64,000 bases of DNA from Pseudopyrenochaeta lycopersici. Its lineage: Eukaryota; Ascomycota; Dothideomycetes; Pleosporales; Pseudopyrenochaetaceae. Below are positions 32,647 through 44,660 of this stretch, one piece after another. The DNA lies in assembly GCA_003313425.1 (NCBI GenBank), contig NHZP01000055.1, positions 124,001 to 188,000 of the forward strand, given 5' to 3'. The notes beneath the pieces were generated by a model. That model was not told the DNA's origin and made no database searches. It saw nothing but the letters and a program-made list of their open reading frames with translations. Every line of letters starts with the position of its first letter. Position 1 is the stretch's first letter. The translations under genes were made by a program, and so were the position numbers.

Positions 32647-34304
32647 TTGCACATGAATAACTCAACACTACTACCACTGAGATGCTTGTACATCTTCACG
32701 CCGCTCGCCTGCAAAAGCAGCATTGAAGAGCCGTATAATATGCCCCATTTGTCGAGTATATTCCCAAGAACCGACACAGCCAGTCCGAAGCAGCCTTTAT
32801 CTGACGGATGCGAACCGGTATGTAGATCCACACTACCAGACCGGTATCCTGTAAGATACTCTGTGAGGGACTTCGCTGATGGCTTCTCCGCACTCAGAGG
32901 GATGGTGGGAGACGATCTGTGCTCATTCAGGCGAATCCGAGGAACCTCGGAAACGATATGGGCAATGAAGGTGAGGAAGTACTGCCGATGGTGTGGTGTC
33001 AAGGTTGCGACGAAGGAAGAGGCAGAGAAGCTGCTACGGTCGGACAGCGTGACATTCGGTGGAGGCGGGCTCATGATCTCGCGGTTTGAGGAGCGACGCA
33101 CGCCGGTGCTGTGCTTCAACTGCAGGAGGATTGGCCACAGAGCGAGGGACTGCCGACGACCAGTGACGTGCGACATGTGTGCGCAGGAAGGACACGCGCA
33201 GTGCGCGACGGTCAACCTGCGTTGCGTGAATTGTCAAGGCCAACATCGGTCGTCAAGTCGAAAGTGCCCTGAGTACGAGGATGCGAAGAAGAAGATCCTT
33301 GAACGCCAACGTCATGAATAAGGAGCTGCGAATCCTCCAGGCGAACATGTGGAGAGGTAGGGAGTCGCAGCACGCGCTCCACAACGATCCGGCGCTGGCC
33401 GACTTTCACTTCATCCTGGGCCAGGAGCCCGGGTGCTTTCTTGCAGACGGAGAGGTGGTGCTGCACGGCACGAATCCGCGCTGGACGACATTCGTGCCGT
33501 TTGGCAGGCGACAAGGCCAGAACCCGGTCCGATCGTGCATGTGGGTGTCGAAAGACGTGGCGGGCGACACAGGTGTACGTAGACTCGGCGGACATTGCGG
33601 CAGTGGTTGTGCACGTGGGGAAAAAAAAACTGGTGGTGGTATCGGCGTACATTCCCGCCCTCAAATCGATACCGACAAAGGATGAGAGTTGGGAGGCGCT
33701 CACCAGCAGGCTGGACATGATCAAAGAGGTAGTGCAGCAAGAGCAGCTGCGCGATCCATACACGGAGGTGGTAGTCGCTGGCGACTTCAACCGACACAAT
33801 CCGCTATGGGGAGGGAGCAGCGTCGGCAACGAACCGAGGCAGGACGAGAGTGAGCCGATCATGGACTTCATGGCGGAGCTGTCGCTACAGAGCCTCCTCC
33901 CTGCAGGAGAGATTACATACGAATGCGAAAGAGGGAAGTCGACGATCGACCTCATGCTGGTGACGACGGGACTGGCAGAAGATCTAGTCAAGTGCTCCCT
34001 CTGGGAGCACGAGTACGGGTCTGACCACCGGGCTATTCAGACTCGCTTCAGCATGGACGTGGACCGGGAGGAGAGGCAGGAGAGACTGCTGCTCAAGCAT
34101 GCGCGGTGGGACAAGATCAGGAAGGTGGTCGAGCAAGAGAGGGAAGCAGGCTTCCGAGAAGCAGACGTAGACGCGATGGCGAGCCGGCTCACATCATGGG
34201 TCAACAAGGCGCTGGAGGCCCGCGGGCCAAGCCGTCGCTGGGGTTCTAGATTGGTTTTGGCACAAGAACTAAACGAGACAGAAAAGAAATCAGGGCTTGT
34301 GTAG
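32647..34304 (+). mobile_element. LINE (Tad/I-like) 5' part: ORF1 end and ORF2 endonuclease
   Basis: ORF1 (to 33321) ends with zinc knuckles: CFNCRRIGHRARDC, CDMCAQEGHAQC and CVNCQGQH, as in non-LTR retrotransposon gag-like proteins. ORF2 begins within its last 40 bp (33281/33315) and encodes an apurinic-type endonuclease: ILQANMWRGRES, then VVAGDFNRHNPLWGG (33775-33815) and GSDHRAIQTRF (34018-34050), the classic motifs. A one-base frameshift lies near 33560-33570 (frame ending VAGDTG versus frame starting QVYVDSADI). Homology stops near 34240, before any reverse transcriptase. The left limit of homology is unclear, perhaps about 32950. Confidence 0.8.
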
Positions 34305-34992
34305 ACTATCCATTGCTTCGAAGTTAAAAAACCTATGGTTTGTTCCGTTACGGCGGTTGTTCCGTTACGGGTGGATTGACGTTAGCTCAGTTATAGAATA
34401 GTTATTCCAAGATAAGGAATTCTATAGGATATTACGTGCTGATTTCTGATTGGTCTTCAAGTCTTCAAAGTGCTAGTTAATCTGCAGCGTTATCATCTTC
34501 ACATCAAAAACATACATCTCTGACGAAATGGGCTTGACAATAGGCAAGATGTTATGGCAGCTTACTGTTACAGGCTTGGGAAGGAGTGGCCGACCACAGG
34601 CAATACAGCACATGGCGATCGCGAGTGGGCTACGGTACCCAAGGGAATCTATGTTGCCTGATGAAAGATCCTGCTGTTCATCATTTCGAGGGCACGTACC
34701 ACCTCCCTACCTGAACCAATGGGTCATAGGGCCAATGCAAGCATTCACCAGCGAACGCTTTCTATTGCCCTTCGTGTTACCCTTTCGACACGCAGATGAC
34801 GTGACGGCGCGCATTGAAGCGCGTCGATAGGGATCGTCACCGCTTGCAGCTTACCCCACTTCAGATTTCCTCATTTAGCAGATCCATAGCTCAGCCTTCA
34901 ATTGACTTCAACTAATTACTTTCATCGCAAACTTCGCTTTACGTATCATTTGTCTATTTTGTTCGGAGTGCCTCACTCAGCCATTCAAAATC
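34305..34992. other. Upstream region of the Argonaute gene
   Basis: No supported gene. Contains a direct repeat of TTGTTCCGTTACGG (near 34339 and 34356) and, from about 34845 to 34992, a C/T- and A-rich leader (TTGACTTCAACTAATTACTT) typical of a fungal 5' UTR ending in CATTCAAAATC before the ATG. Confidence 0.5.
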
Positions 34993-37900
34993 ATGTCTGC
35001 TGAGCATAGAGGTGGCAATAGAGGAGGCCGTGGCGGCTTCCGTGGAGATCGCGGAGGCGGAGGAAGAGGCGGACGGGGCGATTTTGGAGGACGGGGAGGC
35101 GGTGGTGGTTTTCGGGGGGATAGAGGCGGAGGTGGAGGTCGTGGTGGAGGTGGAAGAGGAGGGTTTGGAGGGCCGCCTGGTGGTGGTGGCGGGCCACAAT
35201 CTATCCAGGTCTTCCCGTAAGACAGAGCCCCCCGTAGCAAAGTCCCGTAGCACAGTTGTGGTCTTCCAAATCCCTAACCATATTTATAGCAACCCTCGAG
35301 GCCAAGATCCAAAGGTCGCGAAAGTCGAAGACGCGTTGCATCCAGCGACAAAGAAGACGCTCGATCTTGGCAGCCTGAAATTAACTGAAGGCTGGCCCAG
35401 CCGCCCTGGATATGGTACCAGGGGCCTCAAAGTCGAACTTACGGCAAACTACGTCGAGTTGTTGCCGCCATCAACTTTGATTCTGTATCGGTACGACATC
35501 TCGATCGCTCCCGCGGTCGCTGGCAGGAAGCATTTCCGCCTCGTGCAGCTATTGCTCCAGTCGGCGGAGTTAGCACCGTATCAGAGCAACCTTGTGACTG
35601 ACTTCCGGTCAACCCTTGTCTCAATAACCAAGTTCCTGCTTGACGAGACCATCGTCGAGATCCAGTATCGTGGTGATGGTGAAGACGAGCCGCTGGCTGG
35701 AGCCACCACATACAAAGCCCGCGTCAAATATACGAAGACTTTGAGTATCAGCGAGTTGACCAACTACCTGAACTCTACGAACCTTAGCGAGTCGTTCAAT
35801 GACAAGCAGGAATTGACGCAGGCTTTGAACATCTTTCTGAATAACTACGCCAAATCCGCAAACAACGTTACCGCGATTGGATCATCAAAGACCTTTTCTC
35901 TAAACCAGAACGCAGCAAGAGGGGACCTTGGCTCAGGCTTGGAAGTCATTCGGGGCTTCTTTTCAAGCGTGCGCATGGCGACTTGTCGTATTCTAGTCAA
36001 TATCAATGTCAGCCACGGAGCTTTCTACCATGCGGGTCCTTTACCGGCACTCATGCACAATTACGGTGCTCGCAACACCGTCGCTTTGGAAAAGTTTCTT
36101 AAACTGGTTCGTGTCCAAACCACGCATCTCCCTGAGAAGCGCAACAAAGCGAACGAAGTAATTCCTCGAATCAAGACTATTTTTGGACTTGCTAGGAGAG
36201 ATGATGGACATCGCATGGCCCACCCACCTCGCATTAGACAGCAGCATGGGGCAGGCGCTAAAGATGTTGAGTTCTGGCTTGATGGTGGACCCAGGTCCTC
36301 TGGTGCTCCCCAGGCAGAAGCTCAGGGCGGCGCGAAAGGGAAGGGCAAGGGTAAAGGCAAGGGCAAGGCTCAATCAGAAAGCGTGGCAGCGTCTGGCTCT
36401 GGGAAATACATCAGTGTGTTTGACTTTTTTAAAACAAGTACGTTGTTTCTATATATATTCCGAGTAGGTACTGATTGCGACGCAGCATACAATCGAACCT
36501 TGCAACAGCCCGAACTTCCGGTGGTCAATTGCGGCAACCGTGAGAATCCGATGTATCTCCCAGCAGAAGTTTGCATTGTCGTCCCGGGTCAGCCGTCCAA
36601 GTCGAAGTTGGACACTGGCCAAACGCAGCAGATGATTCGCCACGCTGTTCGGAAGCCATGGGAGAATGCCGCCTCGATTGTTGGGGAGGGCACACAGACC
36701 GTTGGTCTCGATGAGAATTCCAATGTGCTCTTGGTACGTCTTCAAACTCACATCCAAACACGACACACTACGACACACTAACTCCTTCCAGCGTTCTTTT
36801 GGCATCAAAGTAACGCCAGGACTCGTCAAAGTCCCCGGTCGCATTCTCAACGGCCCCAAAGTCATTTACAAGGGCAACAAGTCCGCCGATCCACGCTTCG
36901 GCAGTTGGAATATGATCAATATCAAATTTAATACTAGCGCCTCGCTTACCAAGTGGTCATGCTTAATGATCTCTTTTCCACGAGCACGCGACTCATTCGA
37001 CTCGCAAAGCCTGGGGGCTGTAATGAATGAGTTCCATCAAGCCTTGGTGAAAATCGGCGTTATCGCCGCACCACCGTTCCCAGGTCAACGACTTCAAATG
37101 CAGCACCCGGATGACCCTGCGCTCGGCCCGACCTTACGGCGCGCTGCTGGAGCTTTAGGTCTCCTCTTCATCATCCTGCCCGAGAACAACGCACCCCTAT
37201 ACAAACGCATCAAAACGCTCGCTGACAGAGATTATGGCCTCCACACTATCTGCTCCGTGGGCTCCAAACTAGCCAAAGATCGTGGTCGCGACCAATATAT
37301 GGCCAATGTCGCTCTCAAGTTCAACCTAAAGCTTGGAGGCACCAATCAGATCGTGGAGAACAAAAACCTCGGCATCGTCGACCAGAACAAAACAATGGTT
37401 GTCGGCATCGATGTCACACATCCCTCACCTGGCTCTTCCTCCAACGCGCCTTCTGTCTCCGCAATGGTAGCTTCCGTCGACAAGTTCCTAGGTCAATGGC
37501 CTGCAACCTTGCGCATTCAACGTGGGGGACAAGAGGACGTGGATGACCTTGCCGAGATGCTGAAGTCTCGCCTTAATGTTTGGAAGAGCAAAGGCAAACA
37601 CACCACCTTTCCTGAGAATATTCTTATCTACCGTGACGGAGTCTCCGAAGGACAATACGATATGGTCCTATCCAAAGAGCTTCCCCAACTCCGCCGCGCA
37701 TGCGAACAAGTATACCCACCAGCCGACACCAAAAAAGGCCTTCCACGCTTCACTATTATCATCTGCGGCAAGCGGCACAAAACGCGCTTCTACCCTACTA
37801 CCGAGCAGGGCTGTGACCGGTCCGGCAATACAAAACCCGGCACCGTCGTCGACCGCGGCGTAACCGAGGCGCGGAATTGGGATTTCTTCCTGCAAGCCCA

Positions 37901-38270
37901 CGCCGCTCTCCAGGGGACAGCACGCCCATGCCACTACTACATCGTGCACGACGAGATATTCCGGCAGATCTATGCTAAAGCGATCCCGCCACCGTTCCAG
38001 AACATCGCTGACGTGGTTGAAGATCTTACGCATAATATGTGTTATTTGTTTGGCCGCGCGACGAAGGCGGTTAGTCTGTGCCCGCCAGCGTATTATGCTG
38101 ATCTTGCGTGTGAGCGTGCAAGATGCTATTTGGCGAGTTTGTTCGAGACGCCGTCGCCGAGTGCGGCACCGTCTGTGGCGGGCACGTCGGTGGCTGAGGG
38201 GGCAGGGATACCGAGTGCGGATGATGTGCTGATCCATCCGAAGTTGAGGGATACGATGTTTTATATTTAG
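34993..38270 (+). CDS. Argonaute protein (QDE-2/AGO family), four exons
   Basis: Exons 34993-35216, 35290-36437, 36486-36733 and 36792-38270; introns of 73, 48 and 58 nt with GTAAGA/GTACGT donors, CTAAC-type branch sites and AG ends. Total 1033 codons, 1032 aa, one continuous frame. N-terminal RGG/FRG-rich region (residues 1-72), ArgoN and linker (about 90-330, with GLEVIRGFFSSVRM), PAZ region (about 330-500) carrying a GKGKGKGKGK insert, and PIWI (about 590-1020). The slicer residues are visible: D747 in GIDVTHPSPGS, E788 in RGGQEDVDD, D822 in YRDGVSEGQYD, and D977 in PAYYADLACERA, giving a DEDD set; many animal AGOs have His at the last position, whereas Asp is known in budding-yeast and some plant AGOs. 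It binds small RNAs and silences targets. It looks functional; the first intron's acceptor (CTAAC...TTATAG) is my choice over nearer AGs. Confidence 0.93.
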
Positions 38271-38653
38271 AGTTGGTACATGAACAGGTGTTGCTGGTGG
38301 TCCGTATCACACTGGACGTGTGGAATGTGAGAAGGAGGAACAAAATTGTAAAGATTTACTGTGATTTTATGTGTGCGATAGTATGTGTAATGTAAAGTTG
38401 TCTGTAAGTTGTGTGTGGATGAAAGATATGAAGAGAGGTGCCTCTCGGCGCTGGTCATGTGATGTATGTGAAGGATCGGTGAACGGACCAATGGGAGTTC
38501 GGTAGGTTAACCCGCTGGACTGTACTTGGTTCGTTTAGGCTCCTGTGATGTGAATGAGATTCGTACAGCTAGCTGAGGTCCTGGCCTGCGACAGAGGTGC
38601 TTTTATTGAATGAGATTCTGCCTGGTAGACCTGGTGGAACACGATTGGTTCGG
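38271..38653. other. 3' flank of the Argonaute gene, with an LTR remnant
   Basis: Likely 3' UTR and terminator, AT-tinged, no gene. GGTCCTGGCCTGCGACAG at 38578-38595 is the inverted version of the start of the solo LTR at 38694 (TGTCGCAGGCCA), so a piece of the same LTR family in opposite orientation lies here. Confidence 0.5.
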
Positions 38654-38693
38654 GGCTAGTGAGATTTGTCCCCCGCGCTAGTGCTAGTGGAGA

Positions 38694-38878
38694 TGTCGCA
38701 GGCCAAGGTGTCATCTCAGGGAGTCTGAGGAAAAAACTGCATTAATAATCTTGCCATATAATCTAAGACGTGCGGGGTCAGGTTCACCAGACCAAGACAC
38801 AATACACACACAATACAACTTTTCTGCTCATCATGAATTCTTCCTGATGCATCATCATAAGGACACCCAAGTGCGACA
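38694..38878. repeat. Solo LTR, 185 bp, target duplication GGAGA
   Basis: Starts TGTCGCAGGCC and ends AAGTGCGACA (TGTCGCA/TGCGACA inverted ends), flanked by a perfect 5-bp duplication GGAGA (38689-38693, 38879-38883). Inserted just inside the left end of MULE D. Confidence 0.9.
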
Positions 38879-39017
38879 GGAGATTATTCACTCAACCTAG
38901 CCTAGCGCGTAATCTATGAACGCGACACCAGCACGAAAACAGCGCGTCTTCGTCACACGCAGGATCATGCACAGGCGACTGTGGTATTAAGGTTATTATC
39001 AGTCGTCTTATCTCAGT

Positions 39018-41497
39018 ATGGAAGATATTACACCTCCTCTAGATCTTATTTACGACTCCTATAAAGAAACATATGAAGCCCTCAAGACTTATGGCATGCA
39101 ACATGGCTACGGGTTTACCCTTAAGCGGAGTAAACCTCACATTTCTAATATCAAAACACGATATTACTATCACTATAATCGATTCAGAAACTACCAGTCA
39201 AGCGCAAAGATACTAAGCACAAGCACACGGTCAACAGGGTGTCCCTTTAAGCTTGTCATCTTCAAGGTAAAGCACAACGACCAGTGGAAGCTAGAGGTTC
39301 AGGACAAGCATCACAATCACCCTCGATCCATCAACCCTAGCGCGCACAATGTTTATCGCAGGCGTACATCAGCACAGAAAGAAGTGATTGAGTCAATGAC
39401 CCATGCTGGGGCGCGGCCAATGCAAATACTAGCTGCAATTCAAAGGGAAGACCAGGACACTAGTCTCTGCAACCGATATCCGAGGCGAGAGGAAGGCAAT
39501 TCGGGAGAAACACTTAAATGGGAGAAGTCCAATGGAGACATTGCTGGACGACTTATCTACGGCAGACTGGATCTTCGCTGTCAAGAAGGACGATAATAAT
39601 CACGTACAAAATCTCTTCTTCGCTCACCAGAAGCAGGTCGAGCTGCTTCTCGCCAACCCAGACGTACTGTTAATAGATTGCACATACCGAACGAACAAGT
39701 ATAAACTTCCACTGTTACACATACTTGGCTATACGAACCTACAGACCTTCTTCTCCGCAGGCTTCTACTTCCTCAGCAACGAAACACAAGCAGACTACTA
39801 TTAGGCAATCACGAACTTCCTCCTCAAGACAGGGATACAACGACCACGTGTATTTATCAGCGATCAGGAGGAGGCATTAAAGACGGCAGCTCGCTCGCTA
39901 CTCCCAGGAGTTCCTCGACTCTTGTGCGTGTGGCACATCAACAAGAACGTCCAGACGAAGGCCCAACAGACCTAGCGAGACGCCGACGGTAGGACAAAAG
40001 AGGAGAAGCAGGAGATCGCCGAACACAGGGCTGCTTTTATGAAGCGTTAGACTCAGGTATGCCCGCCCCAGCGGTCAGAATATTTTGAACGAAGCGATTC
40101 TATAGACAAATCACTCATAGAACTAACTAGAGCAGCTTGTCTACGCAAAAAGACCACTAGACTTCTAGTTCAAGTGGGACGAACTACTTAAAGACTACAG
40201 CCACCAGCAAGAGCTCTACAGATACCTGAGAGAGGACCAATACCTCACGCGCACCGAGTGGGCAGCGGCGTGGACTTCTCATCACCAACACTACAATACG
40301 ATTACAAGCTCACCTATTGAAGGAATGCATAAGGTCTTGAAGGACTACCTCATAACCTCCTAAGGTGACTTGCTGGGCGTTGTAGAGAGGATTAGGCAAA
40401 TGGTTAAGAGTCAACTCAACAAATATAGGAAAGAAATAGCCTCTTCCAGGCATAGCGTCAAGTTCGGGCACAGACTAGAGTCGATGCCATTCCTGCCTCC
40501 CGGCATCCATAATGTCCTGACGCCACCGGCAATCGAGCGGATCAGGCAACAGGATCTACTGCGCCAGAAAGAGCAGAGACAGTGTCGCGGCGGACATCCT
40601 TGTTCAGGCCTTTTCGAGAAAACGAACGGTCTTCCATGTCGCCATACGCTGCAAGAAGTGACGAGGGCTGGATCAACATTACGACTAAATCATCTCTACG
40701 ATGACCATTGGCGCTATCAGCGCGAGCAAGGACCGTCTATGCACTTGTCTCCAAGGCCACATCATTCTGTTCTGGAGCCGCTCACTGCGCAGACAAGAGG
40801 TGGACTAAGGAGAAACGAGGCATCAACTCGGCGAGATCCATCAGCTTTCGAACGACGCGTGCCGCCTTCTATTCCTCAATTCCAACCTCAACATCAACCC
40901 CATGGTCAGACCCTCGCTGAAGCTCTACGACAAGTGAATGCCTCTGTGACCGTGTCGATTCCCACATCTACAGCAAGTGCAAATCCTGTGACCACCTGCG
41001 TGTCTGTATCAATCCCTGCGCCCGCTCCTATACCTACTCTTGCCTCCCCTCGTTCGTCTCCGCCTGTTGCTGTTGCTGTGTCCGTTACAGTGGCTTCACC
41101 TCCTGCCTGGCGTCCACCGTCGTTGCAAGAGTTCCTAGCCGATATCGAGAGTCGACGGTCTCAGCCCGTTCTATATGAATGCAACGACATGATCTCAGCG
41201 ACCAACTTCTTAACAGAGACGGGGCAGGAAGATGACCCTGTAGAGTTGGTGGAAGCGCGGAATATGGCTCTCGCTACGGAAGGGCTTTTCGCTTCTTGTA
41301 CTCCCACTATGGCCTGGAACTATCACTTTGGAGATATGGAAGCTTTCTATGCTGAGAGATTTGCGCAAGTTGATGCTTAGAATGCACTTATTAAGACTCA
41401 TGATATTCCTCCACCACGGCCTAAGCGTGCTGCAGCAGTGGCGGCTCCAGAGGCGTGGAAGGCTCTTGGCCCGCGTAAAAGACAACGACGTCAATAG
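39018..41497 (+). pseudogene. MULE D transposase, degraded
   Basis: Same gene as element C from MEDITPP at 39018 to the terminal GTCAATAG at 41497. A small deletion near 39462-39470 shifts frame (continuing in another frame at 39532), and stops replace Trp or Gln at about 39804, 39975, 40050, 40364 and 41380. The C-terminal half from 40370 is otherwise well preserved and very close to element C. Confidence 0.9.
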
Positions 41498-41653
41498 AAA
41501 ATAAATTGTATCATATGAATAATCTAACATTAGCATTCCCCTTAGACATCTAGAATTGGTGCACTTTGATTAGCCGTAATCTATTATTACATTGATTGGG
41601 TTTGAGACTAGCGCGGGGGACAAATCTCAAAGGGGGGACAAATCTCAGCAGCC

Positions 41654-42998
41654 GACTTGCGACAACTTTATTTACTCGTGGTAAGAAGACCTAGGATAAG
41701 TTAATAAACTACTAGATCCTTCTCGGTACGGGGTGGTTCTCGCTACGCAGTGAGGGATAGTACACACATAAAAAAGACACACACAATCACAATACATTTT
41801 CCTCATATTCGTGCCTCTTCAATTTCCACACAATTTTCACCGTTCGTTTGTCACACACGTGCAGTGCCACATCTATACAGTCGCTAGCAAATGCGGCTTC
41901 ACCCTTGCAAAAAGCTACTGCAGGCACGCACACACAAACACAATTTATTAACGCCCGGCGGCCAAGCCGAAAGGGCTACTAGCGCTCATCTACTAGTTAG
42001 CTAGCACAGTCGTACACTGTAGAAGAATTTACTTACCAGATGTACGAGAGCTTAGCTAGAAGAGCCTTTCTCCATGTAGCTCCTTAATTTTTTCATTGCA
42101 TGACCTAGAGATTCGACGTCAATTTCGTCACGTTTACGCTTCAAATCCTGTCCTTCGGGCTCTGTGGGACTTTTATGTAACATGCTTTGACGTTGGCGCT
42201 TCACGTGTGCACAAAAAGGTGAAGGCGGTTTCGCAAGCGACTGTACACTAATTGTGCGGATGTGATGTTAGGAGAACCTAATAACGAAACGCTGTACTGT
42301 AGTCCAGTCTTGTGAGTTCCATCATAGCGAGGATGGCGAATATGTCGATCAATTTCAGCACTAGGACATATCTATTTCACAGCCCAAAGCTGCATTTCCT
42401 GAGAGTTTCTCGAACGGAGGGAGACCACGAACGGTTCCGAGCGGTCTGGGATGATAAGCGAGCTTACATACTGCGACACAGCCACATGCCAACAGGTTGA
42501 CCGAGCTGCCCATTCTCTCCGAATCATCATCACAATTGGCGCCCATACAGTAGCGACGTAAGTCGAGTCTGCATGTGATGCATTGACTAGTCGTAATAGA
42601 CTCCCGTTTTCTTCCCTACAAGTAGCACAGCAACAATCACGCGAGTCAGTCGAACGCTACCACGTTGACGCCCTCACAGTCGCTGCCGAATTCGGCAGCA
42701 CACTCTACGCAGCGCGCCATCTCCCAACGCTATACAGTTGGCTTTCCATCTCTCGGAGGGCTAATACAAGCTCCCCGCGGAAAGCTTCGATTGCAAGCGA
42801 CGAGTTCACACCGCGCCAACACAACAAGCCCATCCGCCATCCTCCTCCGAAAGCGATAAAGGCCACGGATTAGATCCGTAGAACAAGTCGAATGACAATC
42901 TGATTTCAACACTATACATACTTTTCCAGAATACGACAAAAGCAGTTAGAAGTAATACGAACTAGGAGGAGACTGTACAAGCAGATACGGTCACAATA
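41654..42998. other. Mostly non-coding, about 1.3 kb
   Basis: No large gene. 41670-42040 is rich in ACACAC words. A small minus-strand reading frame is listed separately at 42052-42240. Upstream of the F-box gene (42880-42998) the sequence looks like a normal fungal leader. Confidence 0.45.
42052..42240 (-). CDS. Possible terminal exon, unknown protein
   Basis: A 63-codon minus-strand frame ending in TAA at 42052, preceded by CCTAAC...TGTACAG, which looks like a branch site and acceptor. The encoded tail is strongly basic/acidic (DLKRKRDEIDVESLGHAMKK) and looks protein-like rather than random. No upstream exons could be identified, and an ATG-initiated version would be only 43 aa (from 42183). 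Low confidence. Confidence 0.25.
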   Translation of the reverse strand, partial: SLAKPPSPFCAHVKRQRQSMLHKSPTEPEGQDLKRKRDEIDVESLGHAMKKLRSYMEKGSSS

Positions 42999-44660
42999 AT
43001 GAATTACAACTCTTCAACAAGTCGCTCACTCGGCCTTCCAGCAGAGGTTTGGGTTATGGTGCTTGAGCATCTAGGTTTACAGGACAGGAAGCTGTTCCGA
43101 CTCGCAAACCGTGAGTGCAGAGACATCGTCACGCCACTTTGCTTCGAAAAAGTCAATTTCGATATACGCGATAGCAGTATTAGGAACTTGATTCATATTG
43201 CATCTGATGAGAGTTTGGCGTGCCATGTGCGGACCTTGATTCTTCGGCGGCGAAGAAGAATGCGAAAATTCTTCGATTATGACGATTGGGCGCGAGCAAT
43301 TTCCCTACCGGATGACCCAAATATCACTATAGGGTCGTTTGATTATAGTGAAAACAAAGACGACACATACTACGGCATTATGTCATATCACGACTGGTCG
43401 CAATGCACGGATGCCGAAAGAAGAACCCTTTACTGTCGATACGAGGAGAATCGCGTCGCAACAAATGACAATATACAGTCTTTGGCAGGACAGCTATGTT
43501 TTCGTAGGGTGGGCTGTACTCACAGCGAGCAGGTACAGCTTGGAGATAGGCCATCTTCAATGGGAGACGAGTATACCGCCGGGAAACTTGACGAAGCGCT
43601 GGCAAACTTTACACGACTCTCCGCGTTTGAACACAGGCCTACAGTCCTGCTGAACGATCGTTGGATTACTCACTGGGAAAGGCTACGCATCGAGCCGTAT
43701 GACTATAATACTCGCAGCAGCTACGAAGAAGACTGCGAAGACGACAACGATATCGAAGCATTGCATTTATCATGTGCCCTACGGGCTATAGGATGGGCAA
43801 AGCAATCTCTCACCAGTCTCAAATCTATGACTTTTCATGTCGAAGGCCCCGCGTTCTGGGGCCCACGCCGCCTACGACGCCTCTGGCAGGGCGAAGGTCA
43901 TTATGAAGTCAATAGGTTACGGAATCTATACAACGATGCTGTTGAAGCAGAGGCGCACGCGGAACCGATACCAGCAGATTTCAACACACATGACGAATAC
44001 CTTAGGCAACTCGTTATTATGGAGAGCGCTTTAGAAGAGCTCACTCACCTTGATTGCGCTGTCTGCGAGGATGAGGAAGACGGAGGCCTCTTTATGGCGG
44101 CAAAATCCTTCTTCGGATTTCTCTGCTGTGGCAAGAATTTGAAAAGAGTGCGCTTAACTTTTGGTTGGCTAGTGGATGGCTTCCTCCACTGTGATTACTG
44201 GTCTCGCGGGAATATGGATGGCCCTAAAGAGTTACTTACCTTGCTGGCCACTTATAAACCGTGGCCGAAGATCGAGGAACTCAAGCTCGAGATTGGAACG
44301 GATGAACTCACATTGTTACATTTTCTGGCTTCGCTGAACCGAACACTACGCCATCTTACACTTTCGACCGTCACACTCACACCTTCGCAAGGGACTTGGA
44401 ACTCTGCTCTTCCCACAATTGCGACAAGCCTGACGAACTTGAGACAGCTGGATTTATCAGCGCTTTGTGACTATCCGCACAATAATAGACGACGACGAAC
44501 TCTCTTCGATGCGCAGGAGGAATGCTGGACCAACAAAATTGCCTGTTATACTGAGTACAAGGAACGCGTGATTAGTCATCTTCTACATGCCAAGGAACTG
44601 CCTGAACTGGAGCCTGAATTGTTCATGGAACTCCATAAGCACTGTTGTAAGCACACTTAG
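42999..44660 (+). CDS. F-box protein with leucine-rich C-terminus, 553 aa
   Basis: Intronless frame. N-terminal F-box (residues about 12-50: LPAEVWVMVLEHLGLQDRKLFRLANRECRDIV), the Skp1-binding module of SCF ubiquitin ligases. The rest lacks a named domain but has irregular Leu-rich segments (LTSLKSMTFHVEG; LEELTHLDCAV; LRHLTLSTVTLT; LRQLDLSALC) that suggest an LRR-like substrate-recognition surface. Length and layout are typical for the large family of fungal F-box proteins with unknown targets. The frame is complete and not RIP-damaged, so likely functional. Confidence 0.85.
   Translation: MNYNSSTSRSLGLPAEVWVMVLEHLGLQDRKLFRLANRECRDIVTPLCFEKVNFDIRDSSIRNLIHIASDESLACHVRTLILRRRRRMRKFFDYDDWARAISLPDDPNITIGSFDYSENKDDTYYGIMSYHDWSQCTDAERRTLYCRYEENRVATNDNIQSLAGQLCFRRVGCTHSEQVQLGDRPSSMGDEYTAGKLDEALANFTRLSAFEHRPTVLLNDRWITHWERLRIEPYDYNTRSSYEEDCEDDNDIEALHLSCALRAIGWAKQSLTSLKSMTFHVEGPAFWGPRRLRRLWQGEGHYEVNRLRNLYNDAVEAEAHAEPIPADFNTHDEYLRQLVIMESALEELTHLDCAVCEDEEDGGLFMAAKSFFGFLCCGKNLKRVRLTFGWLVDGFLHCDYWSRGNMDGPKELLTLLATYKPWPKIEELKLEIGTDELTLLHFLASLNRTLRHLTLSTVTLTPSQGTWNSALPTIATSLTNLRQLDLSALCDYPHNNRRRRTLFDAQEECWTNKIACYTEYKERVISHLLHAKELPELEPELFMELHKHCCKHT

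Larger units (their letters stand above)
38654..41653 (+). mobile_element. MULE transposon D, with shortened termini
   Basis: B/C/D-type MULE. The left end is GGCTAG plus a single iteron joined directly to the inner CGCGCTAG, i.e. two of the three iterons are deleted. The right end has two iterons and finishes CTCAGCAGCC instead of CTCACTAGCC. No matching 9-bp duplication was found (TTGGTTCGG left, GACTTGCGA right). A solo LTR interrupts it at 38694-38878. Both defects suggest it can no longer move. Confidence 0.8.

Noticed and set aside
34528..34830. 100-aa plus-strand frame upstream of the Argonaute gene
   Set aside because: No motif, low-complexity-free but unrecognised, and placed in what looks like promoter DNA; not enough support.
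34954..35253. Proline- and Ser/Thr-rich minus-strand frames
   Set aside because: They are the antisense of the RGG-coding first exon of the Argonaute gene; GGN codons on one strand give Pro/Ser/Thr-rich frames on the other.
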